Shown here one piece after another: positions 34,286 through 45,815 of a stretch of DNA of 64,000 nt. Position 1 is the first letter of the stretch. Each line of letters begins with the position of its first letter. Source of the stretch: Chrysaora quinquecirrha (Eukaryota; Cnidaria; Scyphozoa; Semaeostomeae; Pelagiidae). The DNA is taken from assembly GCA_014526335.1 (NCBI GenBank), contig JACTAT010000049.1, positions 2,478,258 through 2,542,257 of the forward strand, written 5' to 3'. The position numbers and the translations under genes are program-made. Below the pieces are notes generated by a model. The model was not told where the DNA came from. It did no database searches and saw only the letters and a program-made list of their open reading frames with translations.

Positions 34286-37075
34286 TGTCAAGTGTTCACA
34301 CAGTCCATGCATTTACACATATCTGTGCAAGGTGGTCGATTTTTCCTACATTTGCATCTGTTGCTTCTATAGTTTGACTTGCATCCACAAATGCTTAGCT
34401 CAATCATTGCCATTGGTGCTGGTAAATTATCTGTCATGATTGGCATCAAAGCAGTACCTTGTCTTTCCCATCCGTAGTTTTCTGGTGGTGGCAATTTCTG
34501 CAAGGAAATGTGGGCTCATCTTAGAACCAGGGTTACGTAAGGAAAACGAAAGACTTTGAACTTTGAAGCAGACATTGCCCAGGTAATTTATCTGCATCAG
34601 TTTAAAATTTTGAGTAGAGGTACCAATGCAGCTGTGGGAAAGTCTTAATGTGAGTCGGACAGCCATTACGACCAAAAAGTAAGACGACAAATTGCTCTAA
34701 AGCATGTAAAAGCTCTTGCGTAGGAAGCGCTTCATCTTTGCCAAGAGCAGAAAATGCACACAAAATTTTGTTGCTGCTTCACATGAAAGCTTTCCAACAT
34801 GCATTTTTTTTAATTTTCCGTTAAACTTTCCGGTTTGGTTGCAGGCAGTAAAAGTGTGGAATCCCAGCATTGCAGAAGGACCAAGGGCTTCATAGCACTT
34901 TCCAATGTCAATGTATCGCAGATTCTGTCCTTTTCCTGTCCAAAACTTTGTAACGATCCGCAAAGATTTGAAGAAATTAATCAATAAAAGAAACACATCA
35001 GTATCCGGTGAAAAGATGACACATTCGCAAGGAACTCGTTTGGCAATTTCAACGGTATGCAGAAAAAGCAGTGTGTCTGCCTCTTCATGATCATGAATAT
35101 TAAATTGATTTCCAAGTTGTCCATGTTGGCGACAGACTTTGTGTCAAACGTTACAACATAGTTTATGGCCAAGGACTTTAGTCTCTCAGTGATCTTGTGT
35201 GACAGGAAAATGGTTGGGTCCTCTTTGGTATCAATGTGCGAAAAGAATTGCTTCAAACTTGTGTTTGCAATACTCATTTCATTCTTTACCCTGTATTTAA
35301 CTTCTTTTCCTGATGTCCTGTGTTGCCTTGTCCTTTACTTTAACGAATTTTGGATGTATCAATTAAAGATGAGGTGAATTTCGTGAAAATCTTTTCCAAT
35401 CTTTATGACTTTCTTAATGAACACCTCAGCAAAGTCCCAAGAAATGATTATATATCTTTTATTATGTAGAATCAATGGTAGCATCCATTTTCATTGAACG
35501 TTTTTTGTACTATCCGCATTTTTTATTTTAGCAAATGGGCAAAATTTTGTAAAATTGAAATTGCGCATTATTTTCTGAATTTAATTTCGAATTACAACTA
35601 AATATGCTGTTATGTGCTCAAGTAAGAGTCACTTAATCAGGTCCCATTAACCTGCGCTAGATGTAAGAAATGCAAAAGTTTGTAGCCCAAGTTAGATATG
35701 TAATTTGTTCCTCTTGCAATGTATAAACTATGCTTTCTGTAAATAAACAGAAATAGGCATAACACGTGTGCACTCTTGTTGTTGTTTAGCCATCAGGTAA
35801 ATATCCAGCTTGCAAAGATAATTGCACGAAAAATAAATAAGCCATTGTTACTCTTTGGATTAATCTACTTTACCTGACAAGTCAACATTTTTTTTTGTTT
35901 TTTTGACTTGATTCACAACAGCCATACCATCGATTATTATCACTTGATAACCATCCGCTGAACTGCTCATGATCTCGCAGGTTTCTTTAGACTCTGCAAG
36001 ATTTTCAACCTGATGCATGACAGCAGACTTATCCGTGCATGTTAACGGCTGACCATCACCAGTAAACAACGCTTTTGGTACAACAGAAACTCAAAGTTGC
36101 CAAGGCAGTGTTCCAAATCAAGTTCTGGCCGTTTGCAAGCGGCAATAAGAAATCTTGCAAGAAGAGTTTTTTCTTCCTTCAGTTGTACAACCTTAGGTCC
36201 AACCTTTGTCTTGATCGAGATCTTGGTGGCTTTAAATGATTTCAGCTGTACTTTCTTCATTGGTGCCAAAATCGAGAGTGAACCATTAAATTTCTGTTTT
36301 ACAAACTCATTGTAGCGTTCCTTGCCAATGTTCACATGGTTGAGTAGCTCAATAGCAAACTGGACTGGAAGTAAGGCATTGGATACCACATTGTAAACAC
36401 AATCTTATTAATTGAATCCAACATCAAACTCATCCATGGTCTTTCCAAATAGATCTGGTTGAGCCAGTCAACTGATAGTGAAGCTTCCTGTATTCAGTGC
36501 TTATGTTCTGTTGTCGACAGAAATTTTCAGATAAAGATGCAAGTATTGGAGAGATCAGGGAAAATGATTCAATGCAGATGGACGCTGAGTTAACCCAGGA
36601 ACATCACCACTGACCCAAGGAAAAATATTGGGGGAAAATTGAAAAGATATTTATTTTCTTGTTCCATTCCATGGTCAGATCTGATCGCCATGAATGGTAT
36701 TCCTGATTTGAAAATAGAAAAGTTATCTTGAAGGTAAAGCCAAGAGTTTGTATCTGAATTCTGTAGCTCGTGCATCGTTGCCAAATACACTGGGGATAGT
36801 TTGGCGTAATTCCATTGATCATGCGCAAAAAAATATTGCATGAACTCATTCATTGAAGAGAGGTGGAGTTGGCATAAACCTTGTCATGATGCTCGGATGA
36901 AGCGAAGAAAGGAATCCAACATCTTCATATAATTCAGCAAAAAGCGAGCTTGATTGTCAAGGCCATCTGCAAAAGCTTGTAAATGATTAAAGATTCCTTG
37001 TTTGTCAAGAAGATGTAAAATATTAACATGATGTTTCTTGCCTTCTTCTTTTGGACCATGATCGAGAATCATCTG
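34286..37075 (-). pseudogene. Decayed gene of an unnamed family: PIN/FEN-like core and CXC (tesmin-like) C-terminus
   Basis: Pieces of one protein family run in order on the minus strand. RFLLNYMKMLDSFLRFIRAS (36950-36884) is followed by FFAHDQWNYAKLSPVYLA and AIRSDHGMEQENK (36830-36660), then GLTQRPSALNHFPLISP (about 36560). Next come LLPVQFAIELLNHV (36370), TGDGQPLTCTDKSAVMHQ (36060) and VIIIDGMAVVNQ (35930). HDHEEADTLLFLHT (35095) and FSPDTDVFLLLI (35015) precede GFHTFTACNQTGKFNGK (34850). The end is the Cys-rich tail CGCKSN ... CKCRKN ... CTDMCKC (34385-34300). Acidic motifs and the GCD-like box suggest a FEN1/PIN-like nuclease fold (inference). At least three in-frame stops and four frame changes show it is dead. 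Confidence 0.7.
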
Positions 37076-37173
37076 AAATGAGTTTATTAATAAATGAATT
37101 TATTTATTTATTTATGAATTTCCGAGTTTGTAAGCATATTTTTTTCTTTAATCTGGAAAGTAATAGTAGTAAT

Positions 37174-37705
37174 AATCTTTTGTACTAAATTATAAGGATT
37201 GAAGTAGATTTTGAGAAAAACTTAGTATGTAAATGCAACAACCCTGTTAGTTATTTCTTGTAAAGGGACGTCAATCTGCAGAGAAGGGCTTTTGGGGATT
37301 CATTTTCCGTTTTTTTCATCTTTTGTACTAAATTATGTGGATTGAAGTAGATTTTGAGAAAAACTTAGTATGTACGTGCAACTAACCTAATAGATATTTC
37401 TTGTAAAGAGACATCCATCCGCAGAGAAGGGCTCTTGGGGGTTCATTTTCCGTTTTTTATCTTTTGTACTAATTTATGTGGATTGAAGTAGATTTTGAGA
37501 AAAACTTAGTATGTAAGTGCAACTACCCTAATATATATTTTTTGTAAAGAGACATCAATCCACAGAGAAGGGCTCTTGGTGGTTCATTTTCCGTTTTTTT
37601 TTCATCTTTTGTACTAAATTATGTGGATTGAAGTAGATTTCGAGAAAAACTTAGTATGTATATGCAACTACTAATTTTGAGCTTTTGGGGTATTTCTGGG
37701 TAAAC
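37174..37705. repeat. Tandem array, period about 140-145 bp, 3.6 copies
   Basis: ATCTTTTGTACTAAATTAT recurs at 37174, 37319, 37459 and 37604, each followed by GGATTGAAGTAGATTTTGAG and a shared AGAGAAGGGCT segment. It lies just upstream of the decayed minus-strand gene. Confidence 0.88.
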
Positions 37706-37949
37706 ATTTTCACAAATTTTGCATAAATATGGGCAGGCATCTAGTTTTTTCGCAAGGCACATCCCTATCCACAACAAAGTCAAGTAGCCTTCCCCGGGTC
37801 TTTGATCAGCAACTCCTGCAGATTTATCTCACTGCAATGATATTGCATCCCTTTAGAACAGAAGGTACAAAAAGAAAGGAGACAGCTAATTTAATATTAT
37901 TCATATTACAGTCGTAACAAATAAATGTAGCATCAGAAAAAATTCATTG

Positions 37950-39140
37950 GTTAGTACAATCTTCATTCTACATCATCATCTTCAAGATTATATTCATTTT
38001 CACTATCAGAGTCGGATACATTGTCGTCATCCTCGTCGTCGCTCGAAAAAGAGCTAGATCTGATTGATTTGTTTTCAAAATCAAATCATGCAGAGTGGCT
38101 TTGAATAAAGCCATACCATCTGCAAGCCTGGTTCTGCATTGGTCCTTGCAGTTGAGTATTACTGACTTGAGGCCCATTAGATGACCAATAGATGGAGTTT
38201 CAGACAGACAGTAACGTTTTAATTCCAAAATAAACAAAACATATAAGATCCAGAATCTTGCAAACAAGCATTGAACTGTGCATCTCGCAAGCAAGGAATG
38301 AACTATTTTATATCGCTTGTTCAGCAAGTTTCCCCATGAGAAATGCATGAAATTCCATGGAGAAAACAAAGAAATCACCTAAGAAAGAAGAGTTAAACAG
38401 ATTAGCAACAAGACAAACAAAAGATTGGGAGTACCTGATCTATTAGTGTTGCAGTATCCGAGCTGTTACAAGGATCGTTATGCTCTGACCTTAGCTGCAA
38501 ATCTGGAAATGAAGATGAAACAACAATGAAAGGAGGTATCTAGAAAAATCATTTTGAAGTAATTTAATATACCAAAAATTATTCATTGATACATCTAATT
38601 CAATTAATTAATTGTGACCTCTTATCCGTCCATTGATCTTGTCTATGTCTATTTTCGATTTTGCAATCTTCTTATAAAACAAGAAGAAGCTCTCATTTCT
38701 TCTATACACAAGGACAATTCTTCTTGATAATTTTTAACTATGTTGTGCTTGTCAACGATTCTCTTCTTTGTTCAGTCTGACAGATATATTGCTGTGAATG
38801 ATTATAAATGCTATTTGAAGAGTAAATGAAACAAAAATGAAAAGCAAAATGAATTTTTAAAATTTTACTCTTTAATTGAAAAAAGGAATGCGGAATAAAT
38901 CCAATGTGATAGATAATTCGAAAAAAACCTTTTATTTCATTCCAGGAAAATGTAACACAGATAGCATCTTCTAAACTCAACTCTGCCAAAGATTTTTGGG
39001 ATAACTTTGCCATTGTGTTGTATTTATCGACCGCTGTATTTAGTGATGCCTTTGTAGAAGATACAGCTTTTCTCAGCTTGATTCTTTTCTTTGAAGTATC
39101 TAAATTTTTGACAGCAATTAAAAAGATGTGATGAAACATT
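37950..39140 (-). pseudogene. KDZ-like transposase C-terminal remnant
   Basis: 39115-38940 encodes KKRIKLRKAVSSTKASLN, then YNTMAKLSQKSLAEL and VTFSWNE. About 38768-38655 encodes KRIVDKHNIVKNYQEELSLC followed by IEEMRAS. The second motif (R-V-D-x-x-x-x-x-x-x-x-x-EEL-x-L-x-x-EM) is typical of the C-terminal region of KDZ-type transposases. Two further in-phase exons may follow: 38502-38435 (acceptor CCAG, donor GTAC) and 38378-37968 (acceptor TTAG), the latter overlapping an acidic reading frame. Stops interrupt the first parts. The KDZ catalytic core was not found, so the assignment is tentative. Confidence 0.45.
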
Positions 39141-40648
39141 TACGCATTTCGTGTATTTCCATTTGCGCAGAGCTTTACAGCTCGAACATTGCTACAAGCA
39201 TAAGACAGTATGCAAAGATGAACTCTATATTTAACTGCTAAACGAGAAATATCACTGTGTTGTTGATTCAGATTGAGATGTAAATGAGTAATCCTTGTTT
39301 GCAGCAGCTCAATGGTACGTTCAACAACATAAGTTTTTCCATCTCAAAGAAGCTCATCCAGTCTATAGACTTGATTGCAAAAGTTTTCTTCAAGCACTTT
39401 CATTTTCCTCCTTTTTTTCATAATCTCATTTTGACTTTTCAAAAAAATCACAAATACTGCTTCTTTATCTAAGGAAAATAGAAGCGAATATCAATCAATA
39501 TAAGAAGAGAATCGGGATAACTACATAGTGGATAAAGCACTATTATTACAAAATACAGGGTTGACTAGCAATTTCTTCCAAGGGGGTATACATCTATGAA
39601 AACAATAGGATCTTTGTGCAACATACCGTATTCTATCTTTCTACCCGTCTACCTGTCATATGTTGAACATAACCAATAATAAGCATTTCATGCAGGGTTA
39701 AGTTAGTATTATACCATAACGAGAGCACCACCAATCTTTTACGAAAGACGACCAAGCACTTTACTTAAATCGAAAGTAAATTAAGACACAGTTTTGCCAA
39801 AAGTATGCTACTGGAAATGATACTGTCAGCTCTATATGTCACATGCGCGTAATTACTGAGGGTTTTGGCAGCTTCAATGGACTTCTTTAGTACTCTTCAA
39901 TTTAGCTTGTTATTCTAGAAGTGCTACTTCTTTGAAGAGAGTCTGAAAACAAAAGCAAGAAAGAAATAAGACGCAATTCCAAATAAAAAAGTGAATTTCA
40001 TGCAATAGAAGAATGCATCCGGGAAATGCAGAAGTTGGTCAATGAAAATAAATCTAACGAAACATGACTACATCAGGAAATCAAGTACAATTAGCTTTAA
40101 AAGCAAGAAACCAGCATTAACTTGTTTTTGCACCTTGGACCAGCCAAATCATATAGGATGTATGTAAATTTTCATGGAGCAACACAATAAAAAAGAAGAA
40201 ACATGACAATTAAAAACTTATAATGACAATTTTTACTTACACAAGGCACTTTTTTTGAGTTCAGCCTCCCATCTATCTATTAAAATGTTGTTAATTTCTA
40301 GGCCATTTACATCTGCAATCAGCTAAAATATATATTACATGTGTGGCATTCATAAATAATCTCTACTATGCATTACGTTTAAAAAGCATTTGCTACGCAT
40401 GGATTGCTTTTGAATTGTAGCTACATATGCATTAATTTTACCTTAACGTACTGATGTCTCAATTTTTTTGGAAGATTCTCAATTTTTTAAAGATTCCAAA
40501 AGCTAGTATGCTCTGTCAGGATATCAATTCAAGCTGTTGATGGAAAAATGTTCAGAAGTTTATTTTTTATAAAAGATGCAACTTTGAATTAGTTGCATCA
40601 CTGTGATTAAATGTTAGCAATTATTTTGAGAGATTTTGAACTCATTTA
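39141..40648 (-). other. Mostly non-coding; one small candidate exon
   Basis: A minus-strand segment at 40322-40240 reads LIADVNGLEINNILIDRWEA between a TTTAG acceptor and a GTAAGT donor. A short open segment at about 39935-39900 follows another TTTTCAG. Another open stretch lies at 39298-39155. None can be assigned to a family. Confidence 0.3.
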
Positions 40649-42084
40649 TCAGTAATCTGATGTATCTGCCTTTTTTAATCCCCGTTGTAAAGCTTTTTCT
40701 TTCTTATGCTTCAATCTATATTTGTTCACAATGTCCTTCGTACAAGAGAATGCTCTGATGCGAAAATATAGGGATAATACCTTCTCCAAAAGATCTTCTG
40801 AAGTTGAGTTATCAATGGTAACTTCTGGCAAGGTTACCCAGTTTTTGTAAAGGCCCTTCATGGTCATATCTTTCATCAAGGCTTCAATTATACTGCTTAT
40901 ATCAATGTGCTTGCAGTTAATAAGATTTTTGGTACTTCTACGGAACTCCATCTCAGTGGCGATAAATATCTTTTGTACTGTATCATTGATTGACCAAAGC
41001 CCACCACGGCTTAGGGACTGAATGAGCTTTTGAGATGAATCACCTTCGGCTTTTCCAGCTTGAAGGATCATTATGCACTTTCGGCTCTCTAATTTTGAAT
41101 AGATACTTGCACGATGGAATTTTTTATTCAGGTTGGAAAGAACATAGCCTCCTAAATACTGCATAGCAAATTTCTCTTTCTCAGTTATCTTAATTTCAGG
41201 AATCTTCCTTAAAACATGTTTTTGTTCTCCTTGCACTGCAAGAAAGTTATCAGCAAATTTCATTGCAATAAACACTGCTTGTTGATTAGAAACACCTGGG
41301 AGGTATGTATCTGCTTTGGTAACAAACTGGGCCCAAAATTCTTTGTAAAACTTTTCTTTTGCTTGATACTGAAAGACTTACAAAGCTTCTGGACCAAATG
41401 GAAGCCTTTCATTGTATCAACATTTTTTACTTCAAACATGCATGTCTCAAATGCTTTCCTTTCTGTGGGGAGGAAGCACCGATCTGCAGATAATGACTTT
41501 GCAGCATTGTTTATATTTGTCAAATACCAATCTTGTGTGATATCAAACTGTTGTTGTTTGGAAGGGTCAACATGCTTTGCTTTCTGGTGCCTTTGAAGTC
41601 CCCCTTTTGTCTTGTATGTTTTAGGACATTTGTCACATTTAACCAAATTCTTTTGGACCTATGAGAATCAAATTAAAGAATTGTAGACAGCTACACTTTT
41701 CATTATATATGGGAATGTGTGGAGATAGCAAGAACAGTACTACACAGAGTTTTATAAAATAATACTCGTTCACTATCTGCATAAATCCTATTGCTTTTCA
41801 GAAAATCCTTTAAAATTCTACCGTTACACAAAAATCATCTACGCTTTTTGGAGGAGTGATATATGTGATCTACCCCTCGATTGCAGGCAAACAAGCCTAA
41901 GTGGCTGTTTTGAAGTTACAGCTCTGAAAGTATCAAATAAAGAGAGAATATTTACCTCTTCAGCTGCTTGTTCAAAATCTGACTGAATCTCTGCAGCATT
42001 TTCAAAAAAGTCCTCCTCAAGAAGTTGTAAGATTAGATCGCAATCCAATCCAGTCAGCTCATCCATTTCTACTTCGGAAGCCAT
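40649..42084 (-). CDS. C2H2 zinc-finger protein of a transposase-like family, two exons, one frame break
   Basis: Exon 1 (42084-41956) starts at an ATG and encodes 43 acidic residues (MASEVEMDELTGLDCDLILQ first). Its donor GTAAA and the acceptor ATAG before 41658 join in phase 0. Exon 2 has a C2H2 finger (CDKCPKTYKTKGG ... HQKAKH), a middle region, then YLGGYVLSNLNKKFH and SLSRGGLWSINDTVQKIF, and ends ...KADTSDY at 40649. The YLGGYV and RGGL motifs recall the C-terminal parts of THAP9/P-like transposases, an inference only. A shift of one or two bases near 41385 is needed to link the finger part with KFYKEFWAQFVTKADTYLPG and the rest. Otherwise the gene looks intact. Confidence 0.6.
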
Positions 42085-42649
42085 TTCCTTGTGTTCACTT
42101 GTGCACGTTCAACCTTCTAAAGAGACTGGAAACTAACTGCCTCAACATTCAATGCGCCTTTTGTTATAGAGACAAAAGGCTTCCAGACCGTCCTCCTTCT
42201 ATTGACTATGGTTGTGGGGAACAAAATTTGATGGATCAAACGGTCATCTTTACAAATATTTTCTGACTCTGAAAGATACAGTCAAGCTGCTTATGATAAA
42301 CAGTGAAGGTCTTGTTCAAGAACCACCATCAACTCAATCTTGGGCAAAATGGTATCTCGGAAAAGCTAACTTGCTGGCTATTGGTTCTGGTTCCTGCTAT
42401 TGCTGTTGCTAGAAAAAAAAATAAAAAAAAAAATGAAAAAAGTGAACAACGTATCAAGCAAATTATCTAAGAAAATGAAAAGAAAACAGTTACAAAATAT
42501 TAAATTTAGATTAAGTGGAATAAGTCCTGGGATTTGGACTGATCTTTAGGTAAAAAACATTTGAAAAAGTAAAAGAAGTAATTTTTTAAAAAATAATACA
42601 ATAAATAATATATAAGCCAGCTAGAAAAACTATTGTAGATATTTTTTGA
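42085..42649. other. No supported gene
   Basis: Contains an ORF at 42212-42412 without recognisable motifs and an A-rich run at 42410-42445. It may include a 5' flank shared by the minus-strand zinc-finger gene. Confidence 0.35.
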
Positions 42650-43330
42650 ACACATAAGACGTGAAACATGGATTCTTTGATGTGAAAGAAGTGCATCGAA
42701 TGTTTATTCAAGTTGAATAGTCTGAAAGAACTTGATACTCTTTATAGTTATGTTCAAAAAGCACCAGTGAAGCTTATTGAATTAGATGCTTACTTTGCTC
42801 ATAAAGCTACAAATAGTGATGAATATTCGTATCAATATGGAGAAAATCATTTTGCTCATGTTCTGCAAAGTAAACTTCTAATAAAATATGCTGCAGTCGA
42901 CGACAATCAACAGCAAATTTATAGATATCTACAAAATACTCCTGCTGGCAATCTGCTTCACATCATTGATATTATCTTCAAACGTGAGACGATCAACGAA
43001 TCCGTGCTGCTCGAATGTGAACGTTATGGCGGATGGTATAAAATAGATTGGTTTGGAAATAAAGAAGAAGAAAAAGTAGACAAGATCTCAAAACGCAAGT
43101 GAAGGCCAGCATCACCTTCTAAGAAACTTGCGACAATTCAGGAAAAAAAGAAGAGAAATGAAAATAAAGATAAAAGTCTTACAACTCCCCTTCAATTGAC
43201 AAATGAATTGATGATAGACGAGCAAACATCTACAGGCAGTTTCTCTCCCGAACAACTTTTTTTCCCATCGGCTTCTTCCAATTTTTTTACTTCTGACATG
43301 ATTGACAGCAAAGCTGATGAAAAATCATAA
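42650..43330 (+). pseudogene. Unrecognised ORF with one internal TGA
   Basis: The open frame begins around 42680 (KKCIECLFKLNSLKELDT) and runs to a TGA at 43100. It stays open to a TAA near 43328 with a Lys-rich then Ser/Phe-rich tail (KKLATIQEKKKRNENK). The ORF proper is 42713-43102, and no introns are apparent. A neighbouring frame (HGFFDVKEVHRMF) precedes it, suggesting an upstream frame change. No family is recognised. A CAA run follows at 43358, so a retroposed copy is possible. Confidence 0.35.
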
Positions 43331-43434
43331 TAAAGATTAGAACAATGTCAGCATCAAACAACAACAACAACATTAAAATAAACTATAAAACTTTGCCCTT
43401 TGTAGTTTAATGTCATTCTCATCTATATGCAGTC

Positions 43435-44094
43435 ATGTTTAATGTACAAATAAAGCAAGAAAAAAAGGTATCGAGTCATATCGATGTCAAAATTCAAAAC
43501 CTGAATCCAGAACGAAGTAAGGCAGTTGATAATCCAAAACTCGATTCCGAAATGCCAAATTGGAATCACAATGTCAGAATGAACACGAACGAACAAAGCA
43601 AATTGTCAATTCAAAGAACTGATTTCATCAGGCCTGATACCGAAGGCCGTTTGACAAGCCAGTATCGCAAATCCCCGAGCGATCAAGACAATCAGGAAAG
43701 GCAGAAAGAAAGAACAACAAGTCAGAATGATAATGCATTGCGCGCTGCGTGCCTTTATATTTTTGGCGGGAAATTCAACACATCTCTTTCCCAAATCATG
43801 GCAGCAGCAGTTTTCAGTAGTTGGGAATCTAATGGCGAGCTGTTGCAACGTTTTAGCGAAAGTACAAGACATGCCCTCATAGAGTGTTTAAGAAACTTTG
43901 AGGAAAGGAAGAGTTTAGACTACGTTTCCTATCGTTTAGAGCATACCTTGTCCACTGTGATGCAAGTGGAGTTTGTGACTGATGAGCCTAAAGAATTTAT
44001 TACCACTTTACGGCAGTTATTACTGGAAGTTCATGAAATTCTAGACAATGTTCTTTGTACACATGAAGAATCTGACAGGTCTGTTGGAAGATGA
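43435..44094 (+). CDS. Hypothetical protein, 219 codons, 3' end abutting a Tc1 fragment
   Basis: The ATG follows a TATATGCAG acceptor-like site. The first half is polar and disordered-looking (Asn/Gln/Lys-rich). The second half (residues about 98-205) appears helical and folded: ALRAACLYIFGGKFNTSLSQ, LLQRFSESTRHALIECL, FITTLRQLLLEVHEILD. The last codons run into sequence that on the other strand is Tc1 transposase. The natural end is therefore uncertain; a GTCTGT donor near 44080 could mark it. The family is not recognised. Confidence 0.4.
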   Translation: MFNVQIKQEKKVSSHIDVKIQNLNPERSKAVDNPKLDSEMPNWNHNVRMNTNEQSKLSIQRTDFIRPDTEGRLTSQYRKSPSDQDNQERQKERTTSQNDNALRAACLYIFGGKFNTSLSQIMAAAVFSSWESNGELLQRFSESTRHALIECLRNFEERKSLDYVSYRLEHTLSTVMQVEFVTDEPKEFITTLRQLLLEVHEILDNVLCTHEESDRSVGR

Positions 44095-45031
44095 ATGGAT
44101 GATCTTGATCACCATAGATCATTTTGACACTGGCATTCAGATTATTTTCAATGATCTTAATGTAATAATCAGAGTTCACTGATCTATTGCAGACAACAAT
44201 GCGTCCAACGCCATTAGGCCCAATGCAAACCCACACCATCACAGACAGATAAGTTGAGAATGTGGGTGTATAAAAACTTGGCTGTTGCGCTTCATTTTTG
44301 TTCTCCGCACTCTGTGAAGGCGTGAATCATTACTCAAGGAAAATCGGCATTTATTCAAGAAAATTACGTCTTCCCAGTGAGACACAGGCCATTGACATAG
44401 GGCCCCCACTCACTTTAGCCGGTAAGCTCTATTTTTTGGTGAAACGAAAGGCTACAAAAGGTAATTTATTATTCCATACTTGAAAAGGATTCGTTTTACC
44501 AGCCGTTTTGAAGGATTTTCTGCTGGAAAGATGTCTGATATGGCAGTTTTTACTTCCGCTAAGGTCGAAAAACTCAGTTGTCTGGCAATGCTACAAACTA
44601 CTCGCTCTCCTCTCTCTAGAATTTTTTTTGGACGGCCACATCTTTTCTTCTTCTCCACAGAACCAGTCAACTCAAATTGTTTAAATACCTTAAATGCCGC
44701 AGACTAACTGCATCCAATTTGCTCACCAATTTGGGCATAGGAAAGGCCAGAAAGACGCAAATGCTTTATTGCAACTCGTTCGCTTTCTAATAATTCATGA
44801 ACTTTTACCATTGTTATTTTTTCCAAGTTTTCTTTACTTTCAAAGAAGCAAATTCAAAAATATTATGTAAATTTTGGAAAAAAAGGGTTTGTTTACATTT
44901 CGCTTTGTTTTGGTCATGTCAGCTGTTACTTTCGTGCCAAAACTTTTTCAAAAAATTTTGCATGGCCTCGCATTTCATTTCCGACACCGCTTTTTTAGGC
45001 CCATCGTTTGCATACTTTTGTCCTCTTACTG
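44072..45031 (-). mobile_element. Decayed Tc1-like transposon, 5' end with inverted repeat
   Basis: The minus strand starts at TA with CAGTAAGAGGACAAAAGTAT (45031-45012), a typical Tc1/mariner terminus. The transposase follows from ATG 44814: VKVHELLESERVAIKHLRLS and LSYAQIGEQIGCS (paired-type HTH, one TAG), then TGSVEKKKRCGRPKK (GRPR-like hook). After frame changes come WEDVIFLNKCRFSLS and VMVWVCIGPNGVGR, and GDQDHPFIFQQ near 44090. The first catalytic Asp is replaced (normally FSDE). The copy stops before the second one, so it is truncated and inactive. Confidence 0.85.
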
Positions 45032-45610
45032 TAGACGGAGGCTTGCAATATGAAAAAGGAAAACAAACAATTTTCAGACTATTTCAGCTCAAGGTTTAAC
45101 TATGAAATTAAAATAGTTGAATTTCAGACAGTAATGTTTGCTAGAGATAAAATGCAAGGTTTGCCAAACGTCTAAAGACAAGTGAATGTATTATCCACAG
45201 GCGTAATATTCCTCTTCCATCTTACACCACCTTGCAGTGAGGTTTTTAGGCCTTGTTTTGTTGGCAGGTGTTGTGGGCAATGCAGGGAGGAAACCCTCTA
45301 TTTGCTGGCATACCCGGACAGGAGAGTGAGGCTTTAACACCCCGCTTTGCTGTCTGCCTGAAGTGAAGCAGGACAGAAGGCATAAAGCGTTAAGTTGCTG
45401 CTTTAGGTAACTGAAACTTAAATCGTTAAGTTTGGTTCCTAAATTAAACTTAAAGCTTTGGGGCTATGTCAAGCTTTGAATGAGTTAGTCTTTATGCAAC
45501 AACAGAACTATCCTTAGGTCAAGTTTTTGTTACCAAACGTAACCTACGGCAATTATGGATGATGAATAATTGGATTACCATGAGCAGGCATGGCATGACG
45601 TGCATGTGTG
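45032..45610. other. Non-coding with imperfect hairpins
   Basis: An imperfect stem-loop (CGCTTTGCTGTCTGCCT ... AGGCATAAAGCG) lies around 45343-45390. No coding region is supported. Confidence 0.4.
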
Positions 45611-45815
45611 GCAAGATATGCTGGTCAGGAGAGTCAAAACGCAAAGTTGCTCTCTTCTGTCAGGGCACATCTGCAGCTAAGATGCGCTGGTCAAGACAAT
45701 GCTAAGTGAGTTTGATTCTCAAACAGTCAGGGGACATCTTAAGCTATGATGTGCTGGTCAAGCCAAGTGAAAGAGTAATAACTCTTATTACTTTTTCTTT
45801 GTCAGCGCACATCAT
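45611..45815. repeat. Three abutting hairpin units of 64-71 nt
   Basis: Units 45611-45674, 45675-45745 and 45746-45815 follow one another with no spacer. Each has a 5' arm containing GAT(A/G)(T/C)GCTGGTCA and a 3' arm containing GTCAGNGNACATC that pair with each other, around different loops. The third unit pairs best: ATGATGTGC with GCGCACATCAT, and AGTAATAA with TTATTACT. Similar arms with divergent loops fit a tandem palindrome or a small hairpin-RNA cluster. Confidence 0.7.

Noticed and set aside
41372..41392. A micro-intron (GTAAGTCTTTCAG) to explain the frame change in the C2H2 gene
   Set aside because: It is only 13 nt and its removal does not restore the required frame; a simple frameshift is the better account.
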